Below, one piece after another: positions 6,951-15,029 of a stretch of DNA of 17,226 nt (within the stretch, counting starts at the first letter, position 1; each line of letters starts with the position of its first letter). Source of the DNA: Halobacteria archaeon (GTDB lineage Archaea; Halobacteriota; Syntropharchaeia; Alkanophagales; Methanospirareceae); contig JAOZPO010000007.1 of NCBI GenBank assembly GCA_029932715.1, forward strand, positions 1 through 17,226, written 5' to 3'. The position numbers and the translations under genes are program-made. The notes under the pieces are model-generated. The model made no database searches. It saw nothing but the letters and a program-made list of their open reading frames with translations, and had not been told where the DNA came from.

Positions 6951-8600
6951 ATGCCCGTAATAAAATTGCTTTATGATGATTTGGAAGCCCTTACTGGAGT
7001 GAGTATAGGAAAGATAAAGGAGCGGCTGCCACTTATGTGTGCTGATGTGGAGAGGACAGAAGCCGAGTATATGGACGTGGAATTCTTCCCGAACCGGCCC
7101 GACCTATTCAGTGTAGAGGGCGTTTCTCGTGCTCTGAGGCAATTCCTGGGCATCAAGCCGGGATTAGTCACATACGAAGTGGCGAAATCCGGTATAGATA
7201 TGGTTGTGGAGCCCTCAGTTCTGGACGTACGACCCTACCTCGTTTGCTGTGTGATAAGAGACGTGCATCTCGATTCCCATGCAATAGAATCGCTGATGCT
7301 GTTACAGGAGCATTTGCATCGCGGTATGGGTCGTAATCGTGAGAACGTTTCGATTGGCGTGCATGATTTAGCGCGTGTGAAGCCGCCGTTACGCTATCTT
7401 GCCGTTGATCCCAGCTTCTCTTTTGTTCCTCTGGACTACGAGGAGGAGATGAGCATGGCAGAAATTTTAGAACGGCATCCAAAGGGGATTGGGTACCGCT
7501 ATATACTCGAAGGCAAGTCTAAATATCCGCTGATCCTGGATTCCAACTCTAATACTCTCTCGTTCCCGCCTATTATCAATGCAGAGCGAACGAGAGTGAC
7601 TGAATCCACAACAGACCTATTCATAGATGTTACCGGCTTAAATGATTCTGTCTCCCGGGCACTCAGTATTATAGCATCTGCACTGGCAGAGCGTGGAGGT
7701 CAGATACAATCGGTGTTGCTTCACTTACCAGACGAGGAGCCGAAAGAAACACCTCGCTTAGTGTCTTCCACTATGGCAATATCAATGAACGAAGCAAAAT
7801 CACTCACAGGTATTACTGACCTGAGCATGGCGGACTGTAAGAACTGCTGTGAGCGAATGGGTCTGGGTGCAGAAGCGAAAGCAGATGGAATGTTAGAGGT
7901 GCGAATACCCGCTTATCGCTATGACATACTCCACACATGGGACATAATAGAAGACATCGCCATCGGCTACGGCTATGACCGGCTAAAGCCCGAACTGCCT
8001 GCTACTATGCTAATAGGCGAGGCACATCCGGTAGAAGAGCGGAACAGCGCTGTGAGAGAGCTAATGATTGGCCTGGGCTATTTTGAGGTCCTTACTTTCA
8101 CTTTGACTTCAGAGCGGAAACAGTTTGAACTGATGCAGCGAGAGAAGGGAGAACTTGCGAAACGTTCTTCTGCATTTGTCGTAGAAGTCGCATCGCCGAT
8201 AAGCAGCGAGCATACAATGCTTAGATGCTCTATTCTACCGAATCTGCTGGAAATCCTTTCGCTTAACAAGCATCGCGATTTGCCACAGCGTATCTTTGAG
8301 GTTGGTCCGGTAGTGCTAAACGTAAATGAAGAATACCGGCTTGCATGTGTTTCAACACATGCGAATGCTAATTTCGCAGAGGCAAAGTCAGTGGTTGATG
8401 CGGTACTGAAGGAGCTGGTACTGGAAGATGTAGATGTGGTAGTATCAGGAGATGGAGCATTCATGGAAGGTAGAAGAGCGGATATAGTAATAGGGGGCGA
8501 AATTATAGGCACTTTTGGCGAACTACATCCGGAAGTAATAACTAATTTCGGGTTGTATTATCCTGTACTTGGGTTTGAATTGAGCATAAGCAGTGTATAG
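6951..8600 (+). CDS. pheT: Phenylalanyl-tRNA synthetase beta subunit (archaeal type)
   Basis: Beta chain of the tetrameric enzyme that charges tRNA-Phe with phenylalanine. At 549 residues it is the short archaeal/eukaryotic form. The N-terminus is PVIKLLYDDLEALTG, and VEFFPNRPDLFSVEGVSRAL (43-62) is the conserved N-terminal motif. A B3/B4 domain (about 90-265) follows, with SFPPIINAERTRVT. A B5 domain (about 272-350) has VRIPAYRYDILHTWDIIEDI. The C-terminal synthetase-like module includes SEHTMLRCSILPNLLEIL and the final HPEVITNFGLYYPVLGFEL. The alpha subunit gene is not in the window. A single-gene transcript from 6879-6899 is likely. It converges on the A22 protease gene with a 7-bp gap. 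Confidence 0.97.
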   Translation: MPVIKLLYDDLEALTGVSIGKIKERLPLMCADVERTEAEYMDVEFFPNRPDLFSVEGVSRALRQFLGIKPGLVTYEVAKSGIDMVVEPSVLDVRPYLVCCVIRDVHLDSHAIESLMLLQEHLHRGMGRNRENVSIGVHDLARVKPPLRYLAVDPSFSFVPLDYEEEMSMAEILERHPKGIGYRYILEGKSKYPLILDSNSNTLSFPPIINAERTRVTESTTDLFIDVTGLNDSVSRALSIIASALAERGGQIQSVLLHLPDEEPKETPRLVSSTMAISMNEAKSLTGITDLSMADCKNCCERMGLGAEAKADGMLEVRIPAYRYDILHTWDIIEDIAIGYGYDRLKPELPATMLIGEAHPVEERNSAVRELMIGLGYFEVLTFTLTSERKQFELMQREKGELAKRSSAFVVEVASPISSEHTMLRCSILPNLLEILSLNKHRDLPQRIFEVGPVVLNVNEEYRLACVSTHANANFAEAKSVVDAVLKELVLEDVDVVVSGDGAFMEGRRADIVIGGEIIGTFGELHPEVITNFGLYYPVLGFELSISSV

Positions 8601-8607
8601 TACGTTT

Positions 8608-9462
8608 TTAAATGACGGTTCCGATAATAAATCCGATAATAAATCCGATTATCGCTCCTGAATTGAGAAAAGGTAGTCCCGCATGTGGCGTGCCCTTACC
8701 AGCAAGCCTTGTAAGTGCTGTATAGCCAGCTAAAGTGCCTATTATGGCACCTAAAGCAGGTGCTACGGTTGTAAACTGCATAAATGCCGTTACAACCAAT
8801 ATAGAAGGTATAATCGCATCACCGAGCCCCATGTAGAACGCTTCTGTCATATCAGTACTTTTAAGCAGCGAGAAATTACGCTTACGCGGCAGTACAAAAA
8901 GAATAGGCACGCGTAGGTCCACTATGGATTCCGCCAGTGTCACCATGTGCTTCGTCTTATAAACCGAAATCGCATCGTATACCGCTAACAATATCAGCAG
9001 TAACAATACCGGTACGATAGTAAGTGAAATGCCGAATATCGCAGTTGCACCACCGCCTATTACCACGCCTGTTGCATCGAGTACATACCATTCGGGGTAT
9101 TTATACAGTAGCAGTGTAAGAATAATGGTGATAAGCACTGCTAAGAAGCTATGAAGGTAGAGGAGTTGCATCGCCGCCACCATGACATAATATATCGTTA
9201 CCGCCACCGCAGCGAGCATAACGAAATAAACGAACTTATCGCCTCCGAACTTAAACACGATCAGGATGATGGCAGTGAACACCATGATCATAGCGAAGAA
9301 ATAGAGTGGATTCCAGATAGATTCCGGATTCTCAAACGCCGGCTCTATATCTGTTAATGTCGCAAGCAATAAAGCAATTACCTGCGTGAGCACGATAAAT
9401 GCACCCATCCCTATGTACAGTGCAATACCAGTCTTTACTCCTTCTTCTCCTTCTTCGGTCAT
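8608..9462 (-). CDS. Presenilin-like A22 family intramembrane aspartyl protease
   Basis: Polytopic membrane protein of 284 residues related to presenilin/signal peptide peptidase, which cut substrates inside the membrane. The two catalytic aspartates are in AVYDAISVYKTKHM (Asp163) and the GxGD motif MGLGDAIIPSIL (Asp215). The C-terminal region PHAGLPFLNSGA corresponds to the PAL-type motif, in the form archaeal homologues carry. About nine hydrophobic helices can be seen. Length and aspartate spacing resemble the M. jannaschii and Methanoculleus presenilin homologues. The start lies 16 nt downstream of the cofD stop, so the two are probably co-transcribed. Natural substrate is unknown; clearance of signal peptides or membrane stubs is an inference. 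Confidence 0.92.
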   Translation of the reverse strand: MTEEGEEGVKTGIALYIGMGAFIVLTQVIALLLATLTDIEPAFENPESIWNPLYFFAMIMVFTAIILIVFKFGGDKFVYFVMLAAVAVTIYYVMVAAMQLLYLHSFLAVLITIILTLLLYKYPEWYVLDATGVVIGGGATAIFGISLTIVPVLLLLILLAVYDAISVYKTKHMVTLAESIVDLRVPILFVLPRKRNFSLLKSTDMTEAFYMGLGDAIIPSILVVTAFMQFTTVAPALGAIIGTLAGYTALTRLAGKGTPHAGLPFLNSGAIIGFIIGFIIGTVI

Positions 9463-9478
9463 TGTTGTAGTCTACACG

Positions 9479-10405
9479 TTACATAGCGCCTATAAGCTCT
9501 TGAATAAACATCGCTAATTCTTTACTATCTGCATCATCTCTTATTATAATATCTGTTTTCACTACCTCCACCTCTTCTTTATCTGCTAACCATTCATCAC
9601 TCTCGTCTATGAGAAGCACATCTAAGAAATCCTCATAACACCTGTACACTCCGTAAGGCGATACTTCAAATCCTTTAGCTTGCATAAACTTCCCCGCAGG
9701 TCCGCTTACCGGGTTGTGACCTACGATAGGGGAAACCGCCACCACTTTCTTATGCGTCAGCATTTGCCTTACTCCGTCCATGCTTAGGATTGGCCCTATG
9801 CTTGTTATCGGATTGCTTGGTCCTATTAGCACTATGTCTTCTCCCGCATCTGAGCTCAGCACGTCCTTAACACCTTTAGAAGGCTGCACGGTTTCTATAC
9901 CGTTGAAGAGAACGTCTAATACCTCCGGCTCGCCACTCTTCGCGATCCAGAACTCCTGGAAATGCAGCTTCTCCTCAGGCGTAATAATCTGCGTGCTTAC
10001 AGATGCAACGTCATCAGTCATCGGCAATATATTTGCCGTTAGCCCAAATCGTGTTGCAAGCGAAGAAGCGGTTTTGGTCAGAGTTTCTCCCCGCCGTAGC
10101 AGCTCAGACCTGATGATATGCGTTGCCCGGTCTTTATCGCCAATCATCATCTGCTCCACGTAATCAAACCTTTTCAATGTGGTATGCGTAAAAAAGCTGT
10201 CGTCCTTAACGCCCCACCATTTATCTTCGTCTATCTGACCTGCTAATGCGTATATCACTGAATCTACATCCGGACATACTAAATTACCAGAAACCCAGAC
10301 GTCTTCCGCAGTGTTTACTATTATATTCAGCTCTTCTTCCTGGAATACTTGCTTCAGACCCACCAGCAGCTTTGGTGTCCCCGTACCACCCGATAGAATG
10401 ATCAT
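9479..10405 (-). CDS. cofD: 2-phospho-L-lactate transferase (F420 biosynthesis)
   Basis: Transfers the phospholactyl (or phosphoenolpyruvyl) group from a guanylyl-activated donor to the deazaflavin Fo, a late step in coenzyme F420 synthesis; F420 is the hydride carrier of methanogenesis and its reverse. The N-terminus MIILSGGTGTPKLLVGLK is diagnostic. IVNTAEDVWVSGNLVCPDVD, LIGPSNPITSIGPIL and VSPIVGHNPVSGPAGKFM are further conserved blocks. I start at MIILSGG (308 residues) rather than the Met 11 codons upstream, because that codon overlaps the apparent TATA box. Divergent from the NAD kinase-like gene and upstream of the A22 protease gene. Confidence 0.96.
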   Translation of the reverse strand: MIILSGGTGTPKLLVGLKQVFQEEELNIIVNTAEDVWVSGNLVCPDVDSVIYALAGQIDEDKWWGVKDDSFFTHTTLKRFDYVEQMMIGDKDRATHIIRSELLRRGETLTKTASSLATRFGLTANILPMTDDVASVSTQIITPEEKLHFQEFWIAKSGEPEVLDVLFNGIETVQPSKGVKDVLSSDAGEDIVLIGPSNPITSIGPILSMDGVRQMLTHKKVVAVSPIVGHNPVSGPAGKFMQAKGFEVSPYGVYRCYEDFLDVLLIDESDEWLADKEEVEVVKTDIIIRDDADSKELAMFIQELIGAM

Positions 10406-10433
10406 CTTTTTTGCATTTACAAATACAAGCCAA

Positions 10434-10446
10434 AACATTTATAGGT
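10434..10446. promoter_or_regulatory. Shared symmetric TATA element, cofD / NAD kinase-like gene
   Basis: ACATTTATAGGTA reads as ATTTATAG rightward and CTATAAAT leftward. It lies midway between the two start codons (about 35 bp to each), so a 25-bp spacing would give both messages leaders of about 10 nt. No Shine-Dalgarno motif precedes the rightward ATG, in line with a near-leaderless message. Confidence 0.5.
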
Positions 10447-10474
10447 AGTTTGCTTATTTTACTACATCTAATAA

Positions 10475-11572
10475 ATGAAAATCGGCTTCATCATCAACCC
10501 GATAGCGGGCATGGGCGGGTCTGTCGGCTTAAAAGGGACGGATGGTCTGGTAGAGGAAGCGCAGAAATTGGGTGCGAACCCGGTAGCTACGGAAAGGGCG
10601 AAGAAGTGCATGGAGAACCTAAATGCCAACTCTATTATCCTTACCTGCTCCGGGGCGATGGGCGAAGATGCACTTACCGAATCGCAGAGCTACGAGGTGG
10701 TGTATTCTTTCGCTGGAAACAGCACGAGTGAGGATACAAAGACCGCATGTAAACTCTTCATGGGGCAGGGCGTAGAGCTAATACTGTTCTGCGGCGGTGA
10801 TGGCACGGCGCGGGATGTGTACAGCGTGGTAGGAAAAGAGATACCAATGTTAGGAATACCTGCTGGTGTGAAGATGCACTCTGCGGTATTTGCAATAAGC
10901 CCTAAGAGCGCAGCGGAATTAGTTGAGCTTTTTGCCTGTGGTAAGACGGAATTGCGTGATGCAGAGATAATGGACACCGATGAAGCGGCATACAGACGAA
11001 ACGAACTGCGAATGACTGCTTTTGGATATGCACGCACGCCATACGAGCCGGTTCTGGTTCAGCAAGGAAAGAGCCTATTTCAAACTGTGAGTGAAGAGAA
11101 GGTGAAACAGGAGATTGCAAAGTTCGCATGCGAGTTCATAAATCCAGAAGAGCTATATATCTTAGGCGCCGGTACCACAATATACAAAATCGCGGAGCTC
11201 ATGGGTCTGGGCGAGAATAAGACACTTCTGGGTGTTGATGCCGTTAAAAACGGTAGATTAGTGGCTAAAGATATGAATGAACGTGATTTGCTGCATTTGC
11301 TGGAGCAGGAGAAGAAAGCGAGGATATTGGTGAGTCCCATAGGTGCGCAGGGTTTTGTCTTCGGTCGGGGCAATCAGCAGTTGAGTGCTGAAGTAATAGA
11401 GAAGGTGGGTACAGAGAATGTGATTGTGCTTGCTACGCCGCATAAGCTGATGGCAACACCTGTCCTTATGATTGATACAGGCAATGAGGAACTGGACGAG
11501 AAGTTGAGTGGATATATAAGTGTCGTTTGCGGGTACCGGTTGGCACAGCGTAAGGAACTGAGGAGAGGATAG
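10475..11572 (+). CDS. ATP-NAD kinase family protein (COG3199/AcoX-like)
   Basis: Probable NAD kinase-family protein of 365 residues; NAD kinases phosphorylate NAD to NADP. The N-terminus KIGFIINPIAGMGGSVGLKG is characteristic of the archaeal COG3199 group. The catalytic GGDG motif is in ILFCGGDGTARDVYSVV (about 107-123), and PMLGIPAGVKMHSAVFAIS (about 128-146) forms the conserved loop after it. The C-terminal part has a second set of conserved glycines in LVSPIGAQGFVFGRGNQQLS. Length suits this group, which is longer than classic NadK. Whether the enzyme uses NAD or another diol substrate cannot be decided by eye. It appears to be monocistronic. Confidence 0.88.
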   Translation: MKIGFIINPIAGMGGSVGLKGTDGLVEEAQKLGANPVATERAKKCMENLNANSIILTCSGAMGEDALTESQSYEVVYSFAGNSTSEDTKTACKLFMGQGVELILFCGGDGTARDVYSVVGKEIPMLGIPAGVKMHSAVFAISPKSAAELVELFACGKTELRDAEIMDTDEAAYRRNELRMTAFGYARTPYEPVLVQQGKSLFQTVSEEKVKQEIAKFACEFINPEELYILGAGTTIYKIAELMGLGENKTLLGVDAVKNGRLVAKDMNERDLLHLLEQEKKARILVSPIGAQGFVFGRGNQQLSAEVIEKVGTENVIVLATPHKLMATPVLMIDTGNEELDEKLSGYISVVCGYRLAQRKELRRG

Positions 11573-11726
11573 GTAGTCAGGCATTGTCTAATTTTCTAGT
11601 GAAATTACTATATCATTTAAATTCACCGCTTTGAAATCATAAATTTGCTCACAAGGCAAAAGAATCGCTTTTATGCCATATAAAAAGTATCAATAATTAT
11701 AACATCAATTTCTTATCCGAACACAC

Positions 11727-12276
11727 ATGACTGCTACAATCGTCAAAGATGGCGAAACAATCAGTACGGTTCTATGATATACCATAGAACTAAAAGCGGT
11801 GAATGATGAGTCAGCAATAATGGGGCTATGGAACAGCGTATTTCGGCTTATACAATGGTAGTTTCGGAGGATATTTAAGTGCAGTGAACGAATCAAGTTT
11901 ACCCGTAGAAGGGAAGCCCAAGATTGCATTCCCACATGGGCTGTTCTCCTTTACTTTGGATGGACTAACAAGCGGAGAAACAGTAAACTTAACGTTGTCT
12001 TTACCCGACGATCTTCACACGGACTCAGAGTATTGGAAATAGGGTCCTACGCCAGACAACCCCACGCCGCACCGGTACCAAATACCAATTCTCAGTAATG
12101 ACGGAGACAATGTGATAGTGGTACAGTTTACTGATGGCGGGATACGGGACGATGATTTGTCAGAAAACGGCGTAATCGTTGATAAATGTGGACGAGTACC
12201 AGCATCAACACCAGTTAGACAAAGAGGTGAAGGCGGAGGACCACCTAAAGACACAGATGGCTACTGCGAAAAATAA
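11727..12276 (+). pseudogene. Broken choice-of-anchor U domain surface protein
   Basis: Remnant of a cell-surface domain (choice-of-anchor U type, known from archaeal and bacterial extracellular proteins). One frame from 11821 reads FPHGLFSFTLDGLTSGETVN, then SEYWK, an amber codon at 12040-12042, then GPTPDNPTPHRYQIP and DDDLSENGVIVDKCG to a TAA at 12274-12276. The family usually has YWKYGPTPDNPT, so TAG stands where a Tyr is expected. Upstream the similarity continues in another frame (MTATIVKDGETISTV, from 11727), with a TGA at 11775 and a frame change near 11820. The exported N-terminus and most of the protein are missing. The Cys-containing tail ends in GYCEK. This is decayed DNA rather than a gene; the family match is from memory. 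Confidence 0.72.
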
Positions 12277-12287
12277 AAAGAGGATAA

Positions 12288-12914
12288 TTAGTATCCTCCA
12301 AATCCTGTGCCTCTCGGTCCCGGAAACATCTGTCCTGGCATCATCGTTGCAATAAATGAAGCAATTAGTGCTCCGAAAATAATCACTGGTATAATTATTG
12401 CGATAATCACAGCGAGAGCTGCTTTTCCCGTAGACAGCTCGTGAAGTTGCCTTATACCGATGATTGCCACGATAAGTGCCCATATCATTGCGATTATGCC
12501 TACGACTGGTATCCAGCCCAGGAGCAAACTCGGTGTCATTCCATACGTCAATGCCTTTATGGTCTGCGTTACCCCGTTTCTGCCGCCCACAACATATACC
12601 CAAAGGTGAAGCCATAGTCCGCCAATAAAGATGCCGATTATTCCACCTACGATTGCACCGACAAAAGCGCCAATTGCTGCCAATGCCCCCGCACCTGCAC
12701 CGAATGGCATCATAGCTGCGCCAAAAGGACCCATCAATGTTGCAATTAGCGAAAGTACTACTGCAGCTATGATTGCGGAAATCACTGCATATATCGCCAG
12801 AATAACGGCAAAATACTTGAACGCATCGCAAAGTGTGTCCTCCTTAGAGTAGTCAAATGTTTCCGAAGGACTGAACAAGAACCCTTTTATTCTTTCCACG
12901 ATACTTAACACCAT
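12288..12914 (-). CDS. YIP1 family membrane protein
   Basis: Integral membrane protein of 208 residues with about five hydrophobic helices and a short basic cytoplasmic start (VERIKGFLFSPSETFDYSKE), as in YIP1-domain proteins. The central LWLHLWVYVVGGRNG followed by IKALTYGMTPSLLLGWIPVV (about 119-138) and IIGIRQLHELSTGKAALAV matches prokaryotic YIP1 proteins. Molecular function in archaea is unknown; the family is linked to membrane organisation in eukaryotes. The tail is Gly/Pro rich. A GGTGA ribosome site precedes the ATG. It lies 38 nt behind the DUF4870 gene and is probably the last gene of that three-gene unit. Confidence 0.85.
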   Translation of the reverse strand: MVLSIVERIKGFLFSPSETFDYSKEDTLCDAFKYFAVILAIYAVISAIIAAVVLSLIATLMGPFGAAMMPFGAGAGALAAIGAFVGAIVGGIIGIFIGGLWLHLWVYVVGGRNGVTQTIKALTYGMTPSLLLGWIPVVGIIAMIWALIVAIIGIRQLHELSTGKAALAVIIAIIIPVIIFGALIASFIATMMPGQMFPGPRGTGFGGY

Positions 12915-12952
12915 TTTGCGTCACCAAAGTTGCTAAAAATCTATTTTCCACT

Positions 12953-13303
12953 TTATTGTATTTGGTTCTCTGCAAAGTCTCCTACAACCGGAAGTTTATA
13001 CATCTCTCCCTGATATGCCTTGAACATCAATATCAACCAGAGGATTAGCATCAAAATCCATATCAACGTTGAGATCATCCCTGCAATTGCCCAGCCGAAA
13101 AAAGGCAGCCACACGAATATACTTCCAATTATCCATGCTATTATCGAGAGCGGCAGAAACGTTGCGATGGACTGCATTGCGTGAAACCGAACGAATTTGT
13201 TATCCTTCTCCAGCACCAGGAAGACAATGCCCGTTATCCAGCCCAAGACATAGCATAGAAGCCCTTCTATATTCTCATCCATACCCAAAGATGTTTTTTC
13301 CAT
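12953..13303 (-). CDS. DUF4870 (Tic20-like) membrane protein
   Basis: Small membrane protein of 116 residues belonging to DUF4870. KTSLGMDENIEGLLCYVLGW, GIVFLVLEKDNKFVRFHAMQ and the C-terminal MFKAYQGEMYKLPVVGDFAE are the typical family blocks. Three hydrophobic segments lie at about 13-31, 45-65 and 68-95. Function is unknown. A strong AAAGGAGGAAA precedes the ATG. It sits between the lipoprotein gene (28 nt upstream) and the YIP1 gene, so all three are probably made together at the membrane. Confidence 0.92.
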   Translation of the reverse strand: MEKTSLGMDENIEGLLCYVLGWITGIVFLVLEKDNKFVRFHAMQSIATFLPLSIIAWIIGSIFVWLPFFGWAIAGMISTLIWILMLILWLILMFKAYQGEMYKLPVVGDFAENQIQ

Positions 13304-13331
13304 TTTTTTATTTCCTCCTTTTATTCACTCC

Positions 13332-14060
13332 TTACCCCATACCCTTAGGTATACTGGGCATGCGCATCTCCATTACTTCCACCCCTGCTGGTAGTTCAAA
13401 CTTGTCGTCTGAAATGTCGCCGAATTCGACGTTCTTAATCTCTGTCCTCAATGTACCCTCAGGAGTTGTCATCTCCATCCGGATAGTTAACCCGTACTTT
13501 TGCCATAGCCACACCTTTGAACTTCCCTCAGGGGAAGTATATTCAACGACGGTGCAGAGCTTTCCGTCTATTGTTTCTGTGCCGATAACCGTTGGATTAT
13601 ATTGCTCGATAGATGATGCTGTTTCTACGGCTGATTTTGGAGCTTGGCTGAAATCCATTTTCCTTGCCATGTTCTCTTCAGGATGATACATATACATCTC
13701 TCCCTTATCCCCGTTCATTATTGTAATCATCTTCTGCCCTTCCGCGGTCATTTCCATTCTCATATTATTCCCTTTCCTACATACCTTGGTTGTCACTGAT
13801 GGCTCACCGGGTGCTGTCGTCACCATGTCATATCTGACAGGACCTATGCCCTTTGCCTTGCCTACAAGGTCGCTTAGCGATGTACCAGCGCCACTCGGTG
13901 AAGCAGCTGGCGCTTGAGTGGTTGGCGTTGTACCTTCCCCTGCTGGCGCCGCCTCACCTTCCTCCGTTGTTTTGTCACCGATACATCCTGCACTTGCTAT
14001 TACTGCAATAAGAAGTAGCCCTACAACAACTATTGCCCATTTTTTCGATTTTTCTACCAT
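13332..14060 (-). CDS. LolA/LppX-like lipoprotein (outer membrane lipoprotein-sorting protein homologue)
   Basis: Exported lipoprotein of 242 residues. A basic N-terminus and hydrophobic stretch end in a lipobox VIASAGC with Cys26 as the likely lipidated residue. A low-complexity Ala/Thr/Pro/Glu linker (about 30-58) follows. The rest forms a beta-rich domain of the LolA-like type, including TTKVCRKGNNMRMEMTAEGQ, TVVEYTSPEGSSKVWLWQKY and a terminal DDKFELPAGVEVMEM. Such domains bind lipids or hydrophobic ligands; the ligand here is unknown. First gene of a unit with DUF4870 and YIP1 genes, with its own promoter and a GAGGAGGT ribosome site. Part of a second copy of this gene's 3' end lies at 15284-15382. 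Confidence 0.85.
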   Translation of the reverse strand: MVEKSKKWAIVVVGLLLIAVIASAGCIGDKTTEEGEAAPAGEGTTPTTQAPAASPSGAGTSLSDLVGKAKGIGPVRYDMVTTAPGEPSVTTKVCRKGNNMRMEMTAEGQKMITIMNGDKGEMYMYHPEENMARKMDFSQAPKSAVETASSIEQYNPTVIGTETIDGKLCTVVEYTSPEGSSKVWLWQKYGLTIRMEMTTPEGTLRTEIKNVEFGDISDDKFELPAGVEVMEMRMPSIPKGMG

Positions 14061-14094
14061 TTTTTAACCTCCTCGTAAACATATATTAAAGGAG

Positions 14095-14110
14095 TATTTA
14101 AACTTTTCGG
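14095..14110 (-). promoter_or_regulatory. BRE/TATA promoter of the lipoprotein-DUF4870-YIP1 unit
   Basis: On the minus strand CCGAAAAG is followed directly by TTTAAATA, a near-ideal archaeal BRE plus TATA box. The expected start is near 14073, giving a leader of about 12 nt that still contains the GAGGAGGT ribosome site. Confidence 0.7.
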
Positions 14111-14162
14111 CTTTGTTTTGTTATGTAAAGTCTAAAAGGGTCATAAACCAACAAAAAAAAAA

Positions 14163-14178
14163 TCCAAAGGCTTATATG
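14163..14178 (+). promoter_or_regulatory. BRE/TATA promoter of the LamG-domain gene
   Basis: TCCAAAGG followed by CTTATATG, about 55 bp before the ATG at 14231. The message would start near 14200, and AAAGGAGGG lies just before the ATG. These signals remain intact although the gene is broken. Confidence 0.6.
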
Positions 14179-14230
14179 CCCATAAGAGCTAACTTCTTGA
14201 ACATGTCTTCTGAAACAAAGGAGGGCGAAA

Positions 14231-15029
14231 ATGAATAGAAAAAATGTTGTATTAGGAAATATCTTACTCGCAGTACTAATTTTTATTTTGATGGCTGCGG
14301 TAACAGATGACTATGCTTCAGCACCTGTTAATATTAATCCGGACGTAATGCCGCAGATGACAATGGTAGCCTGGGTTCGGCCCGATGATGGTTCGCCAAT
14401 CAGGCAGGTTATTTCCCACGATAATGGCGGATATGATCGTTAATTAGAAATTGATTCCCGTGGTGGAGGAACTGGCTGGTCAGCCTTTAGTGGGTCCGGG
14501 AATGTCTTGGGATACCACCCCGTTACAATAGGGGAATGGGCATTTATAGCGGCAGTTTACGACCAGGATGCGGAAACAGTGAAGTTATAATGTAAATGAT
14601 GCTATGTATGAAGGAAAAGGCAGTCTTGGACCCTGTTGGGAGCACATTCATATTGGCGACAATCCATCCTTCGTTGAATATTTTTCGGGCATCATTGACG
14701 AAGTCAAAATCTACACTTATGCCCTTTCCAAAGCGGAGATCCAAAAACTATACGCAGATGGCGTGCCAAGGCTCTTAACGCCAGCACCCACACTAACACC
14801 TACCGAAACAGAATGCGATGAGACGGCTCGTGCAATTGTTAAGGCAGTTGGCGGATGTGATGCACTCGACAAATCGAAGTACCCTGCGGTATACGAAGCG
14901 TGTTGCAAAGTAACGAAGGAATCTTTATTGATGCTTCTGGATGACGCCTTGACAGACGGCACAATTTCTTCGGACGAAAAAGAACAATTAGTCAATGCGT
15001 TAAATAAATACCTGGAGGTGGGATTATGA
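14231..15029 (+). pseudogene. Secreted LamG-domain protein with EF-hand-like tail, broken by a stop and a frameshift
   Basis: A signal-peptide-like start (MNRKNVVLGNILLAVLIFIL) leads into a concanavalin/LamG fold (PQMTMVAWVRPDDGSPI, then WAFIAAVYDQDAETVKL, then FSGIIDEVKIYTYALSKAEI). A TAA at 14441-14443 interrupts the first part; one base change from TCA (Ser) would explain it. Near 14588-14590 one extra A shifts the frame; dropping it joins VKL to YVNDAMYEGKGSLG and the rest reads openly to 15029. After a Thr/Pro linker comes a Cys motif (14814-14906) and an EF-hand-like loop DALTDGTISSDE. The ribosome site and promoter look normal. Sequencing errors or phase variation are alternatives to a true pseudogene. 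The end overlaps the next gene by 4 nt. Confidence 0.75.

Noticed and set aside
10406..10438. Upstream Met start for CofD
   Set aside because: The codon overlaps the apparent TATA box and CofD proteins begin at MIILSGGTGTPK.
12040..12042. TAG read as pyrrolysine in the anchor-U domain
   Set aside because: The same gene has a second stop and a frame change upstream, and the family position is a tyrosine, so simple decay explains it better.
12205..12831. A 208-codon open frame on the minus strand overlapping the YIP1 gene
   Set aside because: Its product is a Cys/Arg/Asn-rich low-quality sequence, while the overlapping frame gives a clear YIP1 protein with a ribosome site. It is a shadow frame.
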